From: Synchiropus splendidus
Taxonomy: Eukaryota; Chordata; Actinopteri; Syngnathiformes; Callionymidae
Length of the DNA: 64,000 nt
Direction: 5' to 3'
NCBI RefSeq assembly: GCF_027744825.2
Contig: NW_026527054.1
Span: 1,054,001 to 1,118,000 of the forward strand
Positions 1 through 11,381 of the stretch are shown here, in pieces. How positions within the stretch are numbered: position 1 is the first letter of the stretch; each line of letters begins with the position of its first letter. The position numbers and the translations under genes were made by a program. The notes beneath the pieces were generated by a model. The model made no database searches, was not told the origin of the DNA, and saw nothing but the letters and a program-made list of their open reading frames with translations.

Positions 1-204
1 GTTAACACATCTGCCCAACGTGTGGAAGGTCCTCAGCTTGAAACCAAGCACAAACCACTTTGGCTTCTTACAGAGGGGAACCCTGACAACTTGCCTGTGA
101 TTTCCACCGTATTATCCACCCCTCTGGAACTCGGATTGAAACCTCTGATAAAAAGTGCCGAACAAACGAAAAAGTCTCACAAACCCTTGATGACAATGTC
201 TTGA
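1..204 (+). CDS. open frame of unknown nature at the window edge
   Basis: The plus frame is open from the first base to a TGA at 202-204, about 67 codons, and could be the last part of a coding exon that begins outside the window. The composition is balanced (Leu, Pro, Lys and Thr rich) and not simple-sequence. I recognise no domain or family and see no splice acceptor that would define an exon. It could equally be chance open sequence or the end of a transposon gene. Confidence 0.15.
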   Translation, partial: VNTSAQRVEGPQLETKHKPLWLLTEGNPDNLPVISTVLSTPLELGLKPLIKSAEQTKKSHKPLMTMS

Positions 205-1300
205 GTTGATGTGTGGTTCAAAATCTGAATCAAATCAGTTTTTAATTGAGTTATGGTGGTCCTACACTCTCTGCAACAGCAGAAGTGAAGTTCTGCCAAG
301 GCTTCATGAAATACTGCCATTATTTTCACAGCTCAGTAGGTGGCACTCTAAAAATTGACATGAGGCTTCACTGACATGTTTGTTCAAATCAGAAGAAGTG
401 TGCCATCTGAAAATTAAGGCTGGTATGTTGAGCTGGTTCTCTTCTTTGAGATGATATATCCAGTTGCTGAGAACAGGCGTTCATTTGCCTTCCACCAAGA
501 AAGGAGACTCTCAGTCTTCAGAAGAGGCTGCCCTACAAAGTATATCGGCACCTGTAACGGTATAACAAATGAAAACAAATATTTTGACAACATTGGGATA
601 ACAAATGTTAAAAAAAAACACTTATTCATATAAATACAACTTCCCTCATTTGCCATTGCATGATTTTGAGCATCCAGTGAGTGATAGAGTGAATAATGGC
701 AGACATGAGATACAGTACGACTGTGCTTTCCTGTTGTCCATATATATGTGAAAGGATATAACTTAATGGCGACGAGGCATGGCTTCACGTTGTGCTTAAC
801 CGGTGTAGAGTTGGCGTTAGGGTTAGCCTAACCTAACCCTCATCACTAGCAAGGCGTGTTAAGGCAAGAACGCGAAGCACACTGGTAAGCTGATTGTTGT
901 GACATGAATAAAGACACTGGCATCACGCAAGCCTGCAATCTACATATACCCATCCCGCCTTTTCACAACAAAAAAAAGTGTGTGTATTTGTGCAGTTACA
1001 GTAGCGACACCGAAAGCTCCAGTGAAGTGTTGAATGTGTCGAAATGTTTGTTGTGTTTTCTGAGATGACCGATAACAATGTGCTGTGTACTGAAATAAAT
1101 AGACTTTATGTATTGTAAGAATATGGCTTCAACGTCTTTTACAAATAAATACACACATTGTCATATAATAACATGCATATTTTAAAAAATATATAAAAAG
1201 TACCACAAGGGGTTAGTGGAATCTTTCATTGGATTCACATTCAGGATGCCTGGCTAATATACATGTTTTTTTGTTTTGTTTTTTTAATAGAATTCTGAAG
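205..1300. other. non-coding, AT-rich; no gene recognised
   Basis: No convincing coding sequence is seen on either strand. Two details stand out. Positions 817-840 hold a head-to-head pair of telomere-like motifs (TTAGGG then CCTAA units). Positions 900-970 hold an AATAAA followed by a CACAACA terminus that resembles the end of a retrotransposon LTR, but no partner LTR was found. Confidence 0.4.
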
Positions 1301-1304
1301 TAAA

Positions 1305-1683
1305 GTGGTGGGATTCGATTAAAAAAATTGAGTTAATGACAGAATTTGTGATGAATTAATCTCAATTAATCACTGTTTAATGGTATAAGAATATTTGCCA
1401 CAAGAAGCCACATTTTTCAATTTGGATGAATTTGGTATATTACTGAAACGAATGATGGAGCCATACATACATTTAAACAACAAAATATTGTTTATTTTCA
1501 GTTTGACAATAGCACAATAAATCATGATGGTGTCAATAAGTTTTTATATCACCTTTTTGAAAAAAAAGCTCTTTTAATGTCTTGAAAATATTTGTAGTGG
1601 TGTAGTGAAAAACCTCCCTGAACAAAAGCAAACACGTGCTTTTGTTTGCTTTTGTTTGCTTTTGTTCAGGGATTCCTCCATGT

Positions 1684-1715
<32 letters not shown>

Positions 1716-1906
1716 ATCATCCTAGCTGCCACGTGTCTTGTCCATCAATGTGATCAGTGGACCAGGAACTCCTGCACTTACAAAGGTTCCCTGTTGTCTG
1801 GAGAGCAAACTGTTAAATTAAAAAAAATAAATAAATAAATAAAGTTGTAATTAATTGTAATGATGTTGTAATTAATTAATCGTAATTGATTCGTCAAAGT
1901 CCCACC

Positions 1907-1907
<1 letters not shown>
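1305..1907 (+). mobile_element. short non-autonomous DNA-transposon-like repeat, copy A
   Basis: The ends are imperfect inverted repeats: TGGTGGGATTCGATTAAA at the left and the complement of TGGTGGGACTTT at the right. A related copy lies in opposite orientation at about 4728-5244. The two share stretches such as the region around AACAACAAAATATTGTTTAT, the TCTGGAGAGCAAACTGTT block and the AT-rich ATTAATTA ends. There is no coding capacity beyond a (GTT)n stretch. The structure suggests a MITE-like or otherwise non-autonomous DNA element; the superfamily is not assigned. Confidence 0.6.

Positions 1908-1908
<1 letters not shown>

Positions 1909-1987
<79 letters not shown>
1909..1987. repeat. 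(TA)n microsatellite
   Basis: About 80 bp of nearly perfect TA dinucleotides directly next to the right end of the preceding repeat element. Confidence 0.95.
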
Positions 1988-1991
<4 letters not shown>

Positions 1992-2777
1992 CTTCGCCAT
2001 GGAGGAGCCTGAATGTCTAGCCTTAATGGTAAAAGTATTTCTAGATTTGTTTATTATCTAGATTTTATGTTTATGTAGATGTATGTTTCCCCAAATTCAT
2101 ATGGCATTGGTGGAAATTAAATTATTCATAATTATATTTATAGGGTAATGACATGGAACCTCTGACCACATCATCAGATCCCAGTGATAAAGAACCATAT
2201 TTCATATGTCAAATGCCACGTCTGCCCCGTTTTTTTGTTTTTTTTTTGTCAACAAAAAGGAATGGCTTGACTTAAGGAAAACTCAAAAAGGACGAGGCTT
2301 TACTGGGCTGCAATGGACTGATGTCGTTTCGAAAGGAATTATAACAGTCCATCCACACTGCAGCTTTACATTTAAACAGCACTCATCAAAAACATTACAT
2401 TCCCCTAAAACCAGTTCACTTTTTAAATGCTTTGGTTATTGCCGATTTGAGGATTTCTGAGGATTGCCCTGTCACCTTCACCATCGACATAAAAGATGAG
2501 CACACCCTGAAAGCTGATGTGGTGAGGTGTGCCATATTTCCTGCAGGCATTCCAAACAGTTTTCCTAAGGCTGTATGTAACTCAAGCAGTGAGGAGGCCT
2601 GTCATGTTCATTTGTGATGGCTCTCTTGTTTCACTGTATTCCATCTCATTCATCTCCTGTGGGATGGCATTACAAGAACTTTTACAAAAGTACTATGAAG
2701 TGGACGCTGGCCAATTCCAAAGTGAAAACTCACTAGCATAATAATCAAGAGCATCCTTTCACTAACCCCTTGTGGTA

Positions 2778-2783
<6 letters not shown>
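1988..2783. other. no recognisable gene; short open frames only
   Basis: The plus strand has overlapping open stretches at 2206-2460, 2432-2617 and 2529-2741. The 2432-2617 stretch reads as an ordinary-looking peptide of about 61 residues, but I recognise no family and see no start, splice or poly(A) context. It may be a decayed transposon gene. Confidence 0.3.

Positions 2784-2823
<40 letters not shown>
2784..2823. repeat. (TA)n microsatellite
   Basis: About 40 bp of TA dinucleotides. Confidence 0.9.
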
Positions 2824-2826
<3 letters not shown>

Positions 2827-2839
2827 CATTTCCAAGCCT

Positions 2840-3075
2840 TGTCTCCTTCCATTCTAATTCAAATGAATTTCAAGGTATAATTTAATTGAGAAAATTTAAA
2901 AACATTGGAAAAATGATGTCATTGTATACAGTAGTTCACCAAATCAGTGTCAATTCAGTCTGTCAGGTAGGTGGCTGCAGGGATTTTTTTTATGTCCAGC
3001 AGATGTTGGCATTCAGTGACAGTATCAACACAGTGTGTCATTGTGTGGAAACGCTTGATGCGTTTCCACACAATG
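2840..3075 (+). repeat. interspersed repeat, copy 1 (inverse copy near 22 kb)
   Basis: The segment starts near CATTCTAATTCAAATGAATT and runs through GTGTCATTGTGTGGAAACGC. It reappears as the reverse complement at about 21885-22180, including the CAAATCAGTGT block and the GACAGTATCAACACAGTGTG block. It is non-coding. The two copies are about 19 kb apart and clearly diverged, so this is an old dispersed family rather than a recent duplication. Confidence 0.6.
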
Positions 3076-3226
3076 ATCACTACACCTTGTGTGTTTGTTC
3101 GCTGGTGAGTGTACCTAAAATTCTGTGCTTAGAGTAAAGTTACATATCGGTTATAGCTGTACAATTAGTCATTTGTGATTTCCTAAACGTATTTAGAGTG
3201 AGCTAAAGGTGCAATGGCAGTGCGAG

Positions 3227-3788
3227 TGTCACGGCTCAGACAATGTGGAGAAGCCAAGCGCAGGAAGTATAGAAAGGCTGATACCAATATGCCCACAAAG
3301 AGTCCAAGACAAGAGCCAACACAAATGGGGCCTGGCCCGAGTCCAAACAAATAACTAAGAGGAACTCCAACGGAGCAAGCTCAACCGAAATCCAGGGAGC
3401 ATCAAAAGAGTCCAGAAACACACTGACAACAGGTCGGGCACGAGTGACAAGGAACTAAGAAACAAGAAAACATCAAATAGAATAAACTTACAAAAATTCT
3501 CAGGCACAAAGGCAAAAAAAAAAAAGTCAATCCAGGAAGAAAAAAAATATGTGGAAGTAAAAGGCCAAAATGTTCAGAACAGGAGTCCAAAAGCAAACCA
3601 CCATGTAGAAACATTCACAATGTGGAGCTGCATCAACCTCCAGCTTCTCCTTTAGAGGTGGAGGTTCATCAGTGAGAAATTGATTGCAGCTGCTGATCGC
3701 GCCCGACACTGTCAAGAGAGTTAAAGACACACACACAGGAGCAGGAAGTAGCTGACAAAATAAAAGCATGGTGTGAGGGGCCATGACA
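3227..3788 (-). mobile_element. solo LTR (gypsy-like)
   Basis: On the minus strand the segment begins TGTCATGGCCCC and ends GAGCCGTGACA, the TG...CA form of a retroviral-type LTR with short inverted ends. The flanks are GCGAG (3222-3226) and GTGAG (3789-3793), a 5-bp target duplication with one mismatch. Length is 562 bp and no internal retroelement sequence is attached, so it is best read as the product of LTR-LTR recombination. The open frames inside it are incidental. Confidence 0.65.
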
Positions 3789-3793
3789 GTGAG

Positions 3794-4720
3794 AGCAGCT
3801 GAATGAATGACAATATTGAAACTTTTGATAGTCATATTTATTGTAATTATTTAGAGTATAACCTATACTTTTAGCAGTGAAAACAAAAATCAAGTCTTTT
3901 ACAGAACAAACAGCAGCAAGAACAAACAATAGTGCAAATAGTGCAATGCTGAGAATCATAAAACAGAAACACAACTATACCAAACTGGGAAATTAACTGC
4001 AGTGACAATGGTTTGGTAACACAAATATTTTCAGCCACACAAACAAAATAAATTATTTTCGTAACTCTAGATATTATGATAAATAAAATAACAAATTAAA
4101 TAAAAAATGCTGCATAAAGTGCTTCAGTAGTGGTAGTAAGACATTTAGGAATTTCACTCATCAACATTGCTATCCCACAAACCAATGACTGTACCTCATG
4201 TGGAGAAGCTTCTCAAACTTGAGCTCTGACGGCGTGTTTCTCTTTGGAGGGAGAATCAGTTCTCCCAAGGCTAAATAGACCTTATACTGGGGCAACGGAG
4301 GGAGTGGCTGCATTAAGTTTGAGAGACATTTTTTTATCAATGGAAATTGATTCAGAATGCCTCAACCTGTTTCTTCTTTGATTTGAGGTATGAAGCTTCT
4401 TTGTTCTCTGCAAAGCCAAAGAACTCCTCCTCTCTGCTGGTAGACAGTTGCTGTGTGGTGGTGGTGGCAGCAGACTTGCCTTCACCAGATCCCTCCGCTT
4501 CGGATCATGCAGCCAACGAAGCTTGAATTTTGGTAGCGTCACAGCACCAGGACAGAATCCTCACTTCCGAGGACACGTGCAAACCTTGTTTTGATGGCCT
4601 ACAATGACACATGACAAGAAAAAGTAACTATTCAATATTCCATGAGACAGTAGGCATTGTTTAAAAATGCACTAAACATCAGCAGCATGCCATAATTTTA
4701 TACAGAATCTATTTTAATTA
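3794..4720. other. no gene recognised; one unassigned minus-strand open frame
   Basis: AT-rich sequence. A minus-strand frame of 86 codons (4542-4282) is rich in Arg, Lys and Ser and has no recognised domain. No splice or poly(A) context supports it as a gene. Confidence 0.3.
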
Positions 4721-4727
4721 GGCGTGG

Positions 4728-5244
4728 GACTTTAACGAGTTAATTACCATTAATTAATTACAACTTATTATTATGATTAACTAATTACAACAAAAACATA
4801 ATTAAATTGAATTGAATTGAACAGTTTGCTCTCCAGACAACAGGGAACCAAAAGCAAACAAAAGCATCTGATTGCTTTTGTTGAGGAATGTTTTTCTCTA
4901 ACAATGGCCAGGGTTTCCACTACTCTGGATGTACTTGAAATTCTTATAAAATTGAAATTTTTATACAAATATTTTCATGACATTAAAAGAGCTTTAGTTT
5001 AAATAAGGTGGTATAAAAACTTGAATATCGCCACCATCGTGATTTATTGTGCTATTGTCAAACTGATGTAAAATAAACAATATTTTGTTGTTTAAATGTA
5101 TGTATCGGTCCATATGGGTCCAATTGTAGGATGTGGCTTCTTGTGGCAAATATTCTTGTATGATTAAACTGCGATTAATTGGGACTAATTAATCAGAAAT
5201 TATCCAAATAATAAGATTCTTTTTTAAATCGAATCCCACCCAAA
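4728..5244 (-). mobile_element. short non-autonomous DNA-transposon-like repeat, copy B
   Basis: This is the reverse-complement relative of the element at 1305-1907. It begins GTGGGACTTTAACGAG and ends TCGAATCCCACCC. Blocks seen in copy A recur in inverse order, including the AACAGTTTGCTCTCCAGACA block and the CAATATTTTGTTG block. No transposase is encoded. Confidence 0.6.
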
Positions 5245-5790
5245 ATTATTTTATAATATCCACATCACAGACACTGGCATCTGTGATACAGTATTTTCCG
5301 ATTTTCACTTCTTCCATTTGTTTCAGTTTGCCAAACACCAACCTCCCTCTACCTTTAACCAGGACACTGTTCCTGAACTCCTGCTTCTGCTATCAACTTT
5401 GGAACACAGACCTGACTTTACTTGAGCTTTTTGTCATGTCCATGTTCAGCACTTTTATTTTGTTGTTCCCCAGTTGTGTGTTTTTCTGTTTCCTCTCCTG
5501 CTTTCCTGCAGCTTCACAGCTACACAGCTGGGACCAATTTTGCAATCAAACCTCGCTGATTTCAACACCTTGGCTCCAGACTGTGTTGGCAGAAGGTCAC
5601 TTCACATCCACAGGTAATGATCTTCCTCTTGTGCCATTGCTTTCCTATGTGATTGATAGATTTGGCTTGTGTCAGTTGATCAGTCGAGGCCTCATTTAAT
5701 AGCTCATTGCTGACATCTGCTGGTCATTGGATGTAACCCAGATGTTATGTGGTTAACTGTCCGTTGATTTGTCAGTTGTATGTTCAGTTA
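5245..5790. other. no gene recognised
   Basis: A plus-strand open frame of 138 codons (5283-5699) is Leu/Phe/Ser-rich and low in charge. It looks like translated non-coding DNA, and no family is recognised. Confidence 0.3.
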
Positions 5791-5799
5791 CTTGATGTG

Positions 5800-7836
5800 C
5801 TTGTGTAACTTGGACATATTCAATCATTTTCACTGTGTTGGGGCTCAGTCGATTCCTTTTTTCGGATATGATTTCCCATGCCTTTGAGAAAATCTTCTCG
5901 CAGGGAGAGAAGCAGGCGTGCAAAGGAACCAAATTGCCAACTGGTAAAGGTGTGGATATGTGGTTTTGTGGTCCTTCCAAAACAACAGTGGGTCCTCATT
6001 TCTTGAAATGTATTTTTGGATGAGGTACCGTTGCACTTCCACAATAGCCTCAGCTTCAGCATTGGACACGCCCCGACTCTCATTTACCGACGTGTCAAAT
6101 AGACTCCACAGGTTCCCACCACCTAAAAAAAAGACAGCACTTCATGATAGTATTATAGTAAACATGAAAACAGATATAAAATGTTGATTGTGCTGCCGCA
6201 TTTTCATCCTTCACTTGAGGCCTTTGTGGAGGAATTGATGGCAGAGAGATTATGTTGGCGCACTCCGTTTTCAGTCTTTCTACGGCCTCATTTGCTCTCA
6301 ACTCACTGTGGAATCCAAGTACTTTCAACCGTGGATCCAGCAGTGTTGCCAGTGTCATTACACTGGCAGTCTCTAGTTTGGCCAGATGATCCCTCAGCCT
6401 TACTTTTAAAATGTCTGTCAACATTTTTGGTGTTTCTGTGGTCACATTAGAAGCTTCGCAGTTCACTGCATGCAGAAGCATTTTCATCTGTGGTATCACT
6501 TTAGACCCGACACCCGTTTCTCCTCTAACAGCTTAACAGTGGCCTGGTGGAATGGGCCAAGCACTTTAATGATTTCTTCAATTGTTTTGAAGTCACTGGA
6601 TGTGAGTTGTGACAGTAAAGCAAGGGCAGCCCCCATGGCTTCCCGCTGCTCAAAGACACGCTGGAGCATAAGCAGTGTGCTGTTCCAGCGTGTTTCTACC
6701 TCCATTAGCAACTTATGTTTTGGTCTTCCCATGGACTCTTGCATGTGGCTAAGGCGTTCTTTAGCAGTTGTGGAGGTCCGGAAGTAGGCCACAATTTTTC
6801 TGGTTTTTGCTCTTATTTCAGACAATATGGGGACCTGGTCAAATGACTTTCGCACAATCAAATTAAGGGAATGTGCAACACATATGCTTTGCCTTACACC
6901 AAGAGTGTGTGCACAGGCTATCATATTGGATGCCGCATCTGTGACCAGGCATTTGACCTAATCTTTTATTCCCCATTCTGCCATAATTTTTGTCTTTGCC
7001 TGGGCTAAGTTCTCTGCTGTGTGGCTCTGTGGAAAGTGTTCCACTCCCAGCAGGATGGTGTTCAGAGTGTCCTCCTCAGTAATAAAGTGACACGTCACAC
7101 CAAGATAGGCCTCCATGTCCATAGAGGTCCACATGTCTGCAGTCAGACTGCAAGCTTTAGCTTTCTGGACCTCTTCTTTTGCCTTCTGCATTTCGGCATG
7201 GAATCTCTCCTCGACCATTGCCTTTAGAGCCTGGAAAATAAAATAAACAATAATGCCTCAGATTTATATAGCGCTTTTCATGACACTCAAAGCACCTCAG
7301 AGTTCATTCACACGAGGCGAGGGAGATTAGGTCTAACCCAATGACACTATGAAAGCAACTTGGTGGGAGCGGGATTTGAACCGCCAACCCTGCAGTCATT
7401 GGACAACCTGCTCAACCACCTGATCTACTGCTGCCCACTACTATGGCACCTGTCATTTACCATACAACAAACAGCATAAATTATGGATATACAATACTCA
7501 CCTGTCTAGTTGGAATAATATAGGTAGGCTCGAGGAGATCCAGGAGGCTCCTAAATCCCTGATCTTCCACCAGTGTGAAAGGCTGGGAATCCTTCACAAC
7601 CATGGCAACCGAAGCCTGATCCACAGCATGTTTCCTGGTACCTACACAGACACATTACATTCGATCATGTTGTTATGTTTCGGCCACAGTGAGGGACATG
7701 GCATTTTAAATGATTGTGGGTTATTACTTGGCGCGGGTTGTGCACGTTCATTTTCATTCAAGGCTCGGTACTGCCTCAACATGCATGTGGTGTTGTTTGT
7801 GTAACTCAGCTCCTTCGAGAAGAGCAAGCACTTCAC
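5800..7836 (-). pseudogene. BED-finger hAT transposase gene, decayed, with introns
   Basis: This is a ZBED-like hAT DNA transposase, a cut-and-paste enzyme acting on transposon ends in the nucleus. Reading leftwards: a BED-finger exon (7836 to about 7640) after a good acceptor; an exon ending PTYIIPTRQ with a GTGAGT donor near 7500; the central RNase-H-like region (about 7225-6496) with TADMWTS and, past a stop, VTDAASNM and CVAHSLNL; then the C-terminal dimerisation region, split by a short intron near 6125-6185, with FSKA and KRNRLSPNTV blocks (about 5960-5830). Breaks: the second BED cysteine reads as Phe (CLLF), an in-frame TAG at 6958-6960, a frameshift near 6500 and another near 5900. 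The intron at about 7500-7230 holds a SINE. It is either a decayed transposon or a dead domesticated copy; no terminal inverted repeats were identified. Confidence 0.8.
7251..7437 (-). mobile_element. tRNA-derived SINE
   Basis: On the minus strand the head resembles a tRNA with an internal RNA polymerase III promoter. The A-box-like TAGATCAGGTGG is at 7427-7416 and the B-box GGTTCAAATCC is at 7382-7372. A tRNA-unrelated body and the tail ATATAGCGCTTTTCATGAC follow. The acceptor stem does not pair well, so it is not a functional tRNA gene. It lies inside an intron of the hAT gene. Confidence 0.65.
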
Positions 7837-7931
7837 CTGAAACCAAAAGATTGTTTGAAGAATGAGTGTTGGGGGTGTGGGGGTTAAAATTTCTATCTAC
7901 ATATATGTTATAATGTATTATTATTATATCA
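7837..7931. other. upstream flank of the hAT relic
   Basis: Short AT-rich sequence between the first recognised hAT exon and the start of the BEL LTR; it supplies the polypyrimidine tract and acceptor of that exon. Confidence 0.4.
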
Positions 7932-8585
7932 TGTGTCACAAACATAGTGTACAGAAGGCTCCCTTTAAGATGACGTCACACGTTGCGTGGCAGTTTTGAC
8001 ATGCGCAGTAGTGGTTGAAGTTCGCTCTGAGAGTAGTTGGCTGCCGCTCGTCCTCCTGGGTTTTTTGTCTTAAGTTAAGTAAGTGTTTGTTTTCACCATA
8101 GTTGCCTTTCAGTGTTTGGTTAGTCCGTAGTTGTGTGCGTTGCCTTGTGTGCATTTGATATAGTAGTAGTAGTCCGTCGTCGACGAAGGACGCTCCAGCA
8201 ATTAGCCACCGCCCTTTGCGGCGTGTTAAGTGGTCACGTGATCCAATGGACCGTGTGCGGGTAGTGGCGTTTGTCCACCACACGATGGTGCCCGTTCCCA
8301 CGGAATGAGAATCGGTTTCTTTGACATGTTTTGTCCATTAAGGTGTGACCATTGTATTGTAATTTGTATAATTTTGTATAATTGTCTTCTGTGTGTTATT
8401 TCACAGAAACTATATATATATATATACATATATATATATCTATATATATATATATATCAAGAACTTGGACAAATAAACCACACAGTTTACACATCTCTTG
8501 AACTCCTGTGCTCTGACCGGCCAACCATCGTGGATTCTTTATCAGTTATCCGAACCAGCATCATCATCGTCCTTCCTCCTCAACA
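7932..8585 (+). mobile_element. 5' LTR of a BEL/Pao retrotransposon
   Basis: The segment starts TGTGTCAC and ends CTCCTCAACA, directly before a primer-binding-like site. Its last part (from about 8449) is repeated at 11382-11531, which establishes it as an LTR. It contains an AT microsatellite (8410-8458) and the block GAACTTGGACAAATAAACC. The left boundary is set by the TG rule and is uncertain by a few bases, as no clear target duplication is seen. Confidence 0.6.
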
Positions 8586-8590
8586 TTAAG

Positions 8591-8608
8591 TGGTCCTTCG
8601 AGCCGGAT
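8591..8608 (+). promoter_or_regulatory. candidate primer-binding site of the BEL element
   Basis: TGGTCCTTCGAGCCGGAT lies five bases after the LTR end, where a tRNA primer would anneal to start minus-strand synthesis. It has the TGG start expected of a site pairing with a tRNA CCA end. The tRNA was not identified. Confidence 0.5.
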
Positions 8609-8621
8609 AAAGAATCTACGA

Positions 8622-10255
8622 TGGACCCTAGAGAGATGTACCCGGACGTGCGGCCAAAGCGAAGACCACAACGTCCAGCGAGATTCCAGGACTTCCAAGT
8701 GGACTACATTGGCAGTCGGCAAGAAGACCGTCCTCCACCAGGCAAGCCTACACCTCAATCATGGGAGACCCCAACCCAGAGGAGACAAGTATCACCGCCT
8801 TACTACGGACGCTACCATGAGGATGCGGCTCATTATGAGATGCCTCCGCTTGCTTCAGTTCGCTTCCAGGACAGTGAGCTTTACAGCGATTTGTCAGCTT
8901 CTCCAGGACCTCCAGACTGGGACCCACATTACGAAGGAAGAAGTAGCTATGACGAGAGCTCCCGACTATATCATACCCAAAGAGCCTTCGAATCAGGTCT
9001 GAAGGAGCTACATGAGACACAAAAGGAGATGAAAGAACTACTGGATGTAACCCGTTCCTTGCATGCCGTTATGGGTCAACCTGGAAAGCATGCAGGGAAG
9101 AGTAACAGCTTTGAACTATCAGTAGAGGAGGATGAAGGAGACTGGCCTGAACCTCCACCCTGGCCTGAAACCAACTGTAGACCTTCGTCACAGCATGCAA
9201 AACCTGAATATTGATGCACATCAGATTCGGCCCCTCCCAGCTCCACCCGCAAATGACTGTGCATCCAGCACCTATGTTCAACACCAGTCTCAGCAGCCCG
9301 TCCACAGTTTTGCCCCTCCTCCTCCAGTAGATCAGGTCTACAGAGGACCCCCCCCCCAACAATTCCAAAATTCATCCAACCAGACCCCAGTGAGTTCTCT
9401 CGACTACATATTGCTCTGGAGAACCTACTTCCTCCAACAGCCTCTGAGCTCTTCAACTATCAAGTTCTGCTCGACCATCTGAAGCTGGAAGAAGCCAAGC
9501 TGATTGCGGACGCCTACTTGAATTCCCCAAACCCCTACACTGAGATCATGGCAGCTCTCCATGACAAGTTTGGACAACCTCACCAGCTGGCACTTCGGAC
9601 AATAGCCACAGTTCTTGAAGCTCCAGAAGTCAGGTGTGGAGATAGCACAGCCTTTCAGAAGTTTTCCCTCCAGATTCAGTCCTTGGTGGGTCTTCTACAG
9701 ACACTAGGTACAGAAGGGGAAGTTGAACTCAAGTGTGGTTCTCACGTTGCTAGGCTGTTGAGTAAGCTTCCCCCAGAACTGCGGGCAGACTTTCGCCGCC
9801 ACCATTACAATTCCATAACTAGTCACACCTTGACTGACTTAGCTGAGTGGCTTCGGTATGAATCCTGGTGTCAGGGATATGATAGTCATGTCGCTGTGCG
9901 TAGTGGTAAGGAGAGGTTCACCACCAAAGGGGAGGGTCGTGCAGGAAGGCAGACAGTAACTGTTTTACACGAAAAGGACAATGAAAGGACAATGCTGCTC
10001 GCAGAAGCAGCAAAATGTCTGAACATGAACGGCAGTCCAGAAAACCTCCCTCTCCGAACAGTTCGCCACGATGTCCAGGTATTGCATGGACAAACTGTGT
10101 CATTCCAAGTTTCCTCAGTGGATCGTCCATCCATACAGCTAACAACCTCAGCCTTGCCCCATACACCTATCCAATGGAACGTCTCCAACGGAAGTTTAAG
10201 CACATGCATGGTCTTCCGATCCCGGCCTTTAAGAATGCTACCCCCTTCCTGCTGA
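8622..10255 (+). pseudogene. BEL/Pao gag region, frameshifted
   Basis: Capsid precursor of a BEL/Pao LTR retrotransposon. The frame from ATG 8622 (MDPREMYPDV) runs to 9214, with a charged, proline-rich N-terminal region and a heptad-like segment ending in LHAVMGQ. Coding continues in shifted frames (9132-9482, then 9518-10255). The latter contains the gag core (PYTEIMAALHDKFGQPHQLA, LPPELRADF). The CCHC zinc knuckle normally found between gag and protease is absent: the frame passes within about 60 residues from the gag core to protease-type sequence (NLPLRTVRHDVQ). At least two frameshifts make the gag non-functional. Confidence 0.75.
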
Positions 10256-11055
10256 TTGGTTCTGATCAACCTCACCTTATAACACCGGTTGAGCCAGTCA
10301 GGCTGGGCCCCCCCGGGGGGCCAGCTGCTGTACATACAAGGCTGGGCTGGACTCTTGAAGGTCCCGTTCGAGATACGGGGGGGCTATCTCACAGTACGCA
10401 GTGCCTCTTGACCACCTCCCCACCACACCTGGATGAGATTTTCCAGCATGTTGAGAGACTCTGGAAACTGGATGTCGTACCCCAACACCCTGAGAGAGAA
10501 GTGACTCGCTCCAAGCTTGATAATCATACTGTTGCACTGCTTAAGTCCAGAACTGCCAGGGTAGAGGTGGATGGTATTTTCAGATATGCAACTCCATTAC
10601 TGCGTCATGAGAAAATGCCACTGCTACATGCCCCAAAGGAGTCCGTCATGCCATTGTTGCGCAGTACGGAACGTCGGCTCCTCAGAGAACCTCAGAAAGC
10701 CAAAGATTACTGTGCAGAAATGCAGAAGCTCATCACGTCTGGCGCCGTGCAAGAAGTGAAAGAAGCGAAACCGCCAGAGGAGTGCTGGTACATTCCCCAC
10801 CACCTTGTGCACCATAATGGGAACAATCGTTTGGTCTTCAACTGCTCCCATTCCTACCTCGGACAGACACTGAACCAACATCTGCTGTCTGGTCCAACCC
10901 TTGGTGCTTCGCTCCTTGGGGTTTTACTGAGGTTCCGAGAGCACCCTGTGGCCATCAGCGGGGACATCAAAGGGATGTTCCACCAAGTGCGCTTGCTCAA
11001 CAACAGACAACAGAGTGAACTCCTTTCTTCTGGGGGCTTTGAACTCCTCCTTTGA
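10015..11055 (+). pseudogene. BEL/Pao protease end and truncated reverse transcriptase
   Basis: The frame carries the protease end (LIGSDQPHLITP, then the GGPAAVHTRLGWTLEGP linker typical of BEL). The first half of the reverse transcriptase follows, with RLVFNCSHSYLGQTLNQHL and the motif-A segment AISGDIKGMFHQVRLL (catalytic Asp). It ends abruptly at LLSSGGFELLL near 11050. The rest of the palm, including the expected Y-x-D-D motif, is missing, and post-RT sequence begins at once in another frame. This is an internal deletion rather than a stop mutation, so the polymerase cannot be active. Confidence 0.8.
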
Positions 11056-11381
11056 ACTTCCTGCAGAACTCCTACAAGAGTGGTGTAGCTGGGAAGCGGA
11101 ACTGGACCTACTGTGCCACATCACCTTTCCTAGGCCATACCTTCCGAAGGATGTCAGTCACAAGGGTGTGACATATGAAGTCCATATATTCGCTGACGCT
11201 TCTGATCGAGCCTATGGCGCTGTGGCGTATTTGAGAACTGAGGATAGCCAAGGCCAACGGCACCTGTCCTTCATCCTAGCCTGCTCACGCGTGGCCCCAA
11301 AGCGCCTTCAGTCCATCCCGCGCTTGGAGCTTTGTGCAGCACTTGTAGCGGCTCAACTAGCCAGTGTCCTGAAGAATGAGC
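11056..11381 (+). pseudogene. BEL/Pao RNase H fragment
   Basis: The frame from about 11015 to 11407 holds the segment after the RT palm (LLQEWCSWEAELDLL, PRPYLP) and the RNase H core HIFADASDRAYGAVAYLR, followed by CSRVAPKRLQSIPRLELCAA. RNase H would degrade the RNA of the RNA-DNA hybrid. The last residues come from LTR sequence. The integrase domain that should follow is wholly missing because the frame runs directly into the LTR copy at about 11382. Confidence 0.75.

Noticed and set aside
7361..7437. tRNA-like sequence with A and B boxes (minus)
   Set aside because: It continues into a SINE body and does not form a good acceptor stem, so it is a SINE head rather than a tRNA gene.
8498..8621. 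Upstream extension of the BEL gag frame
   Set aside because: The first 30 or so codons lie in the LTR and primer-binding region and recur in the 3' LTR at 11429; the ATG at 8622 is the likelier start.
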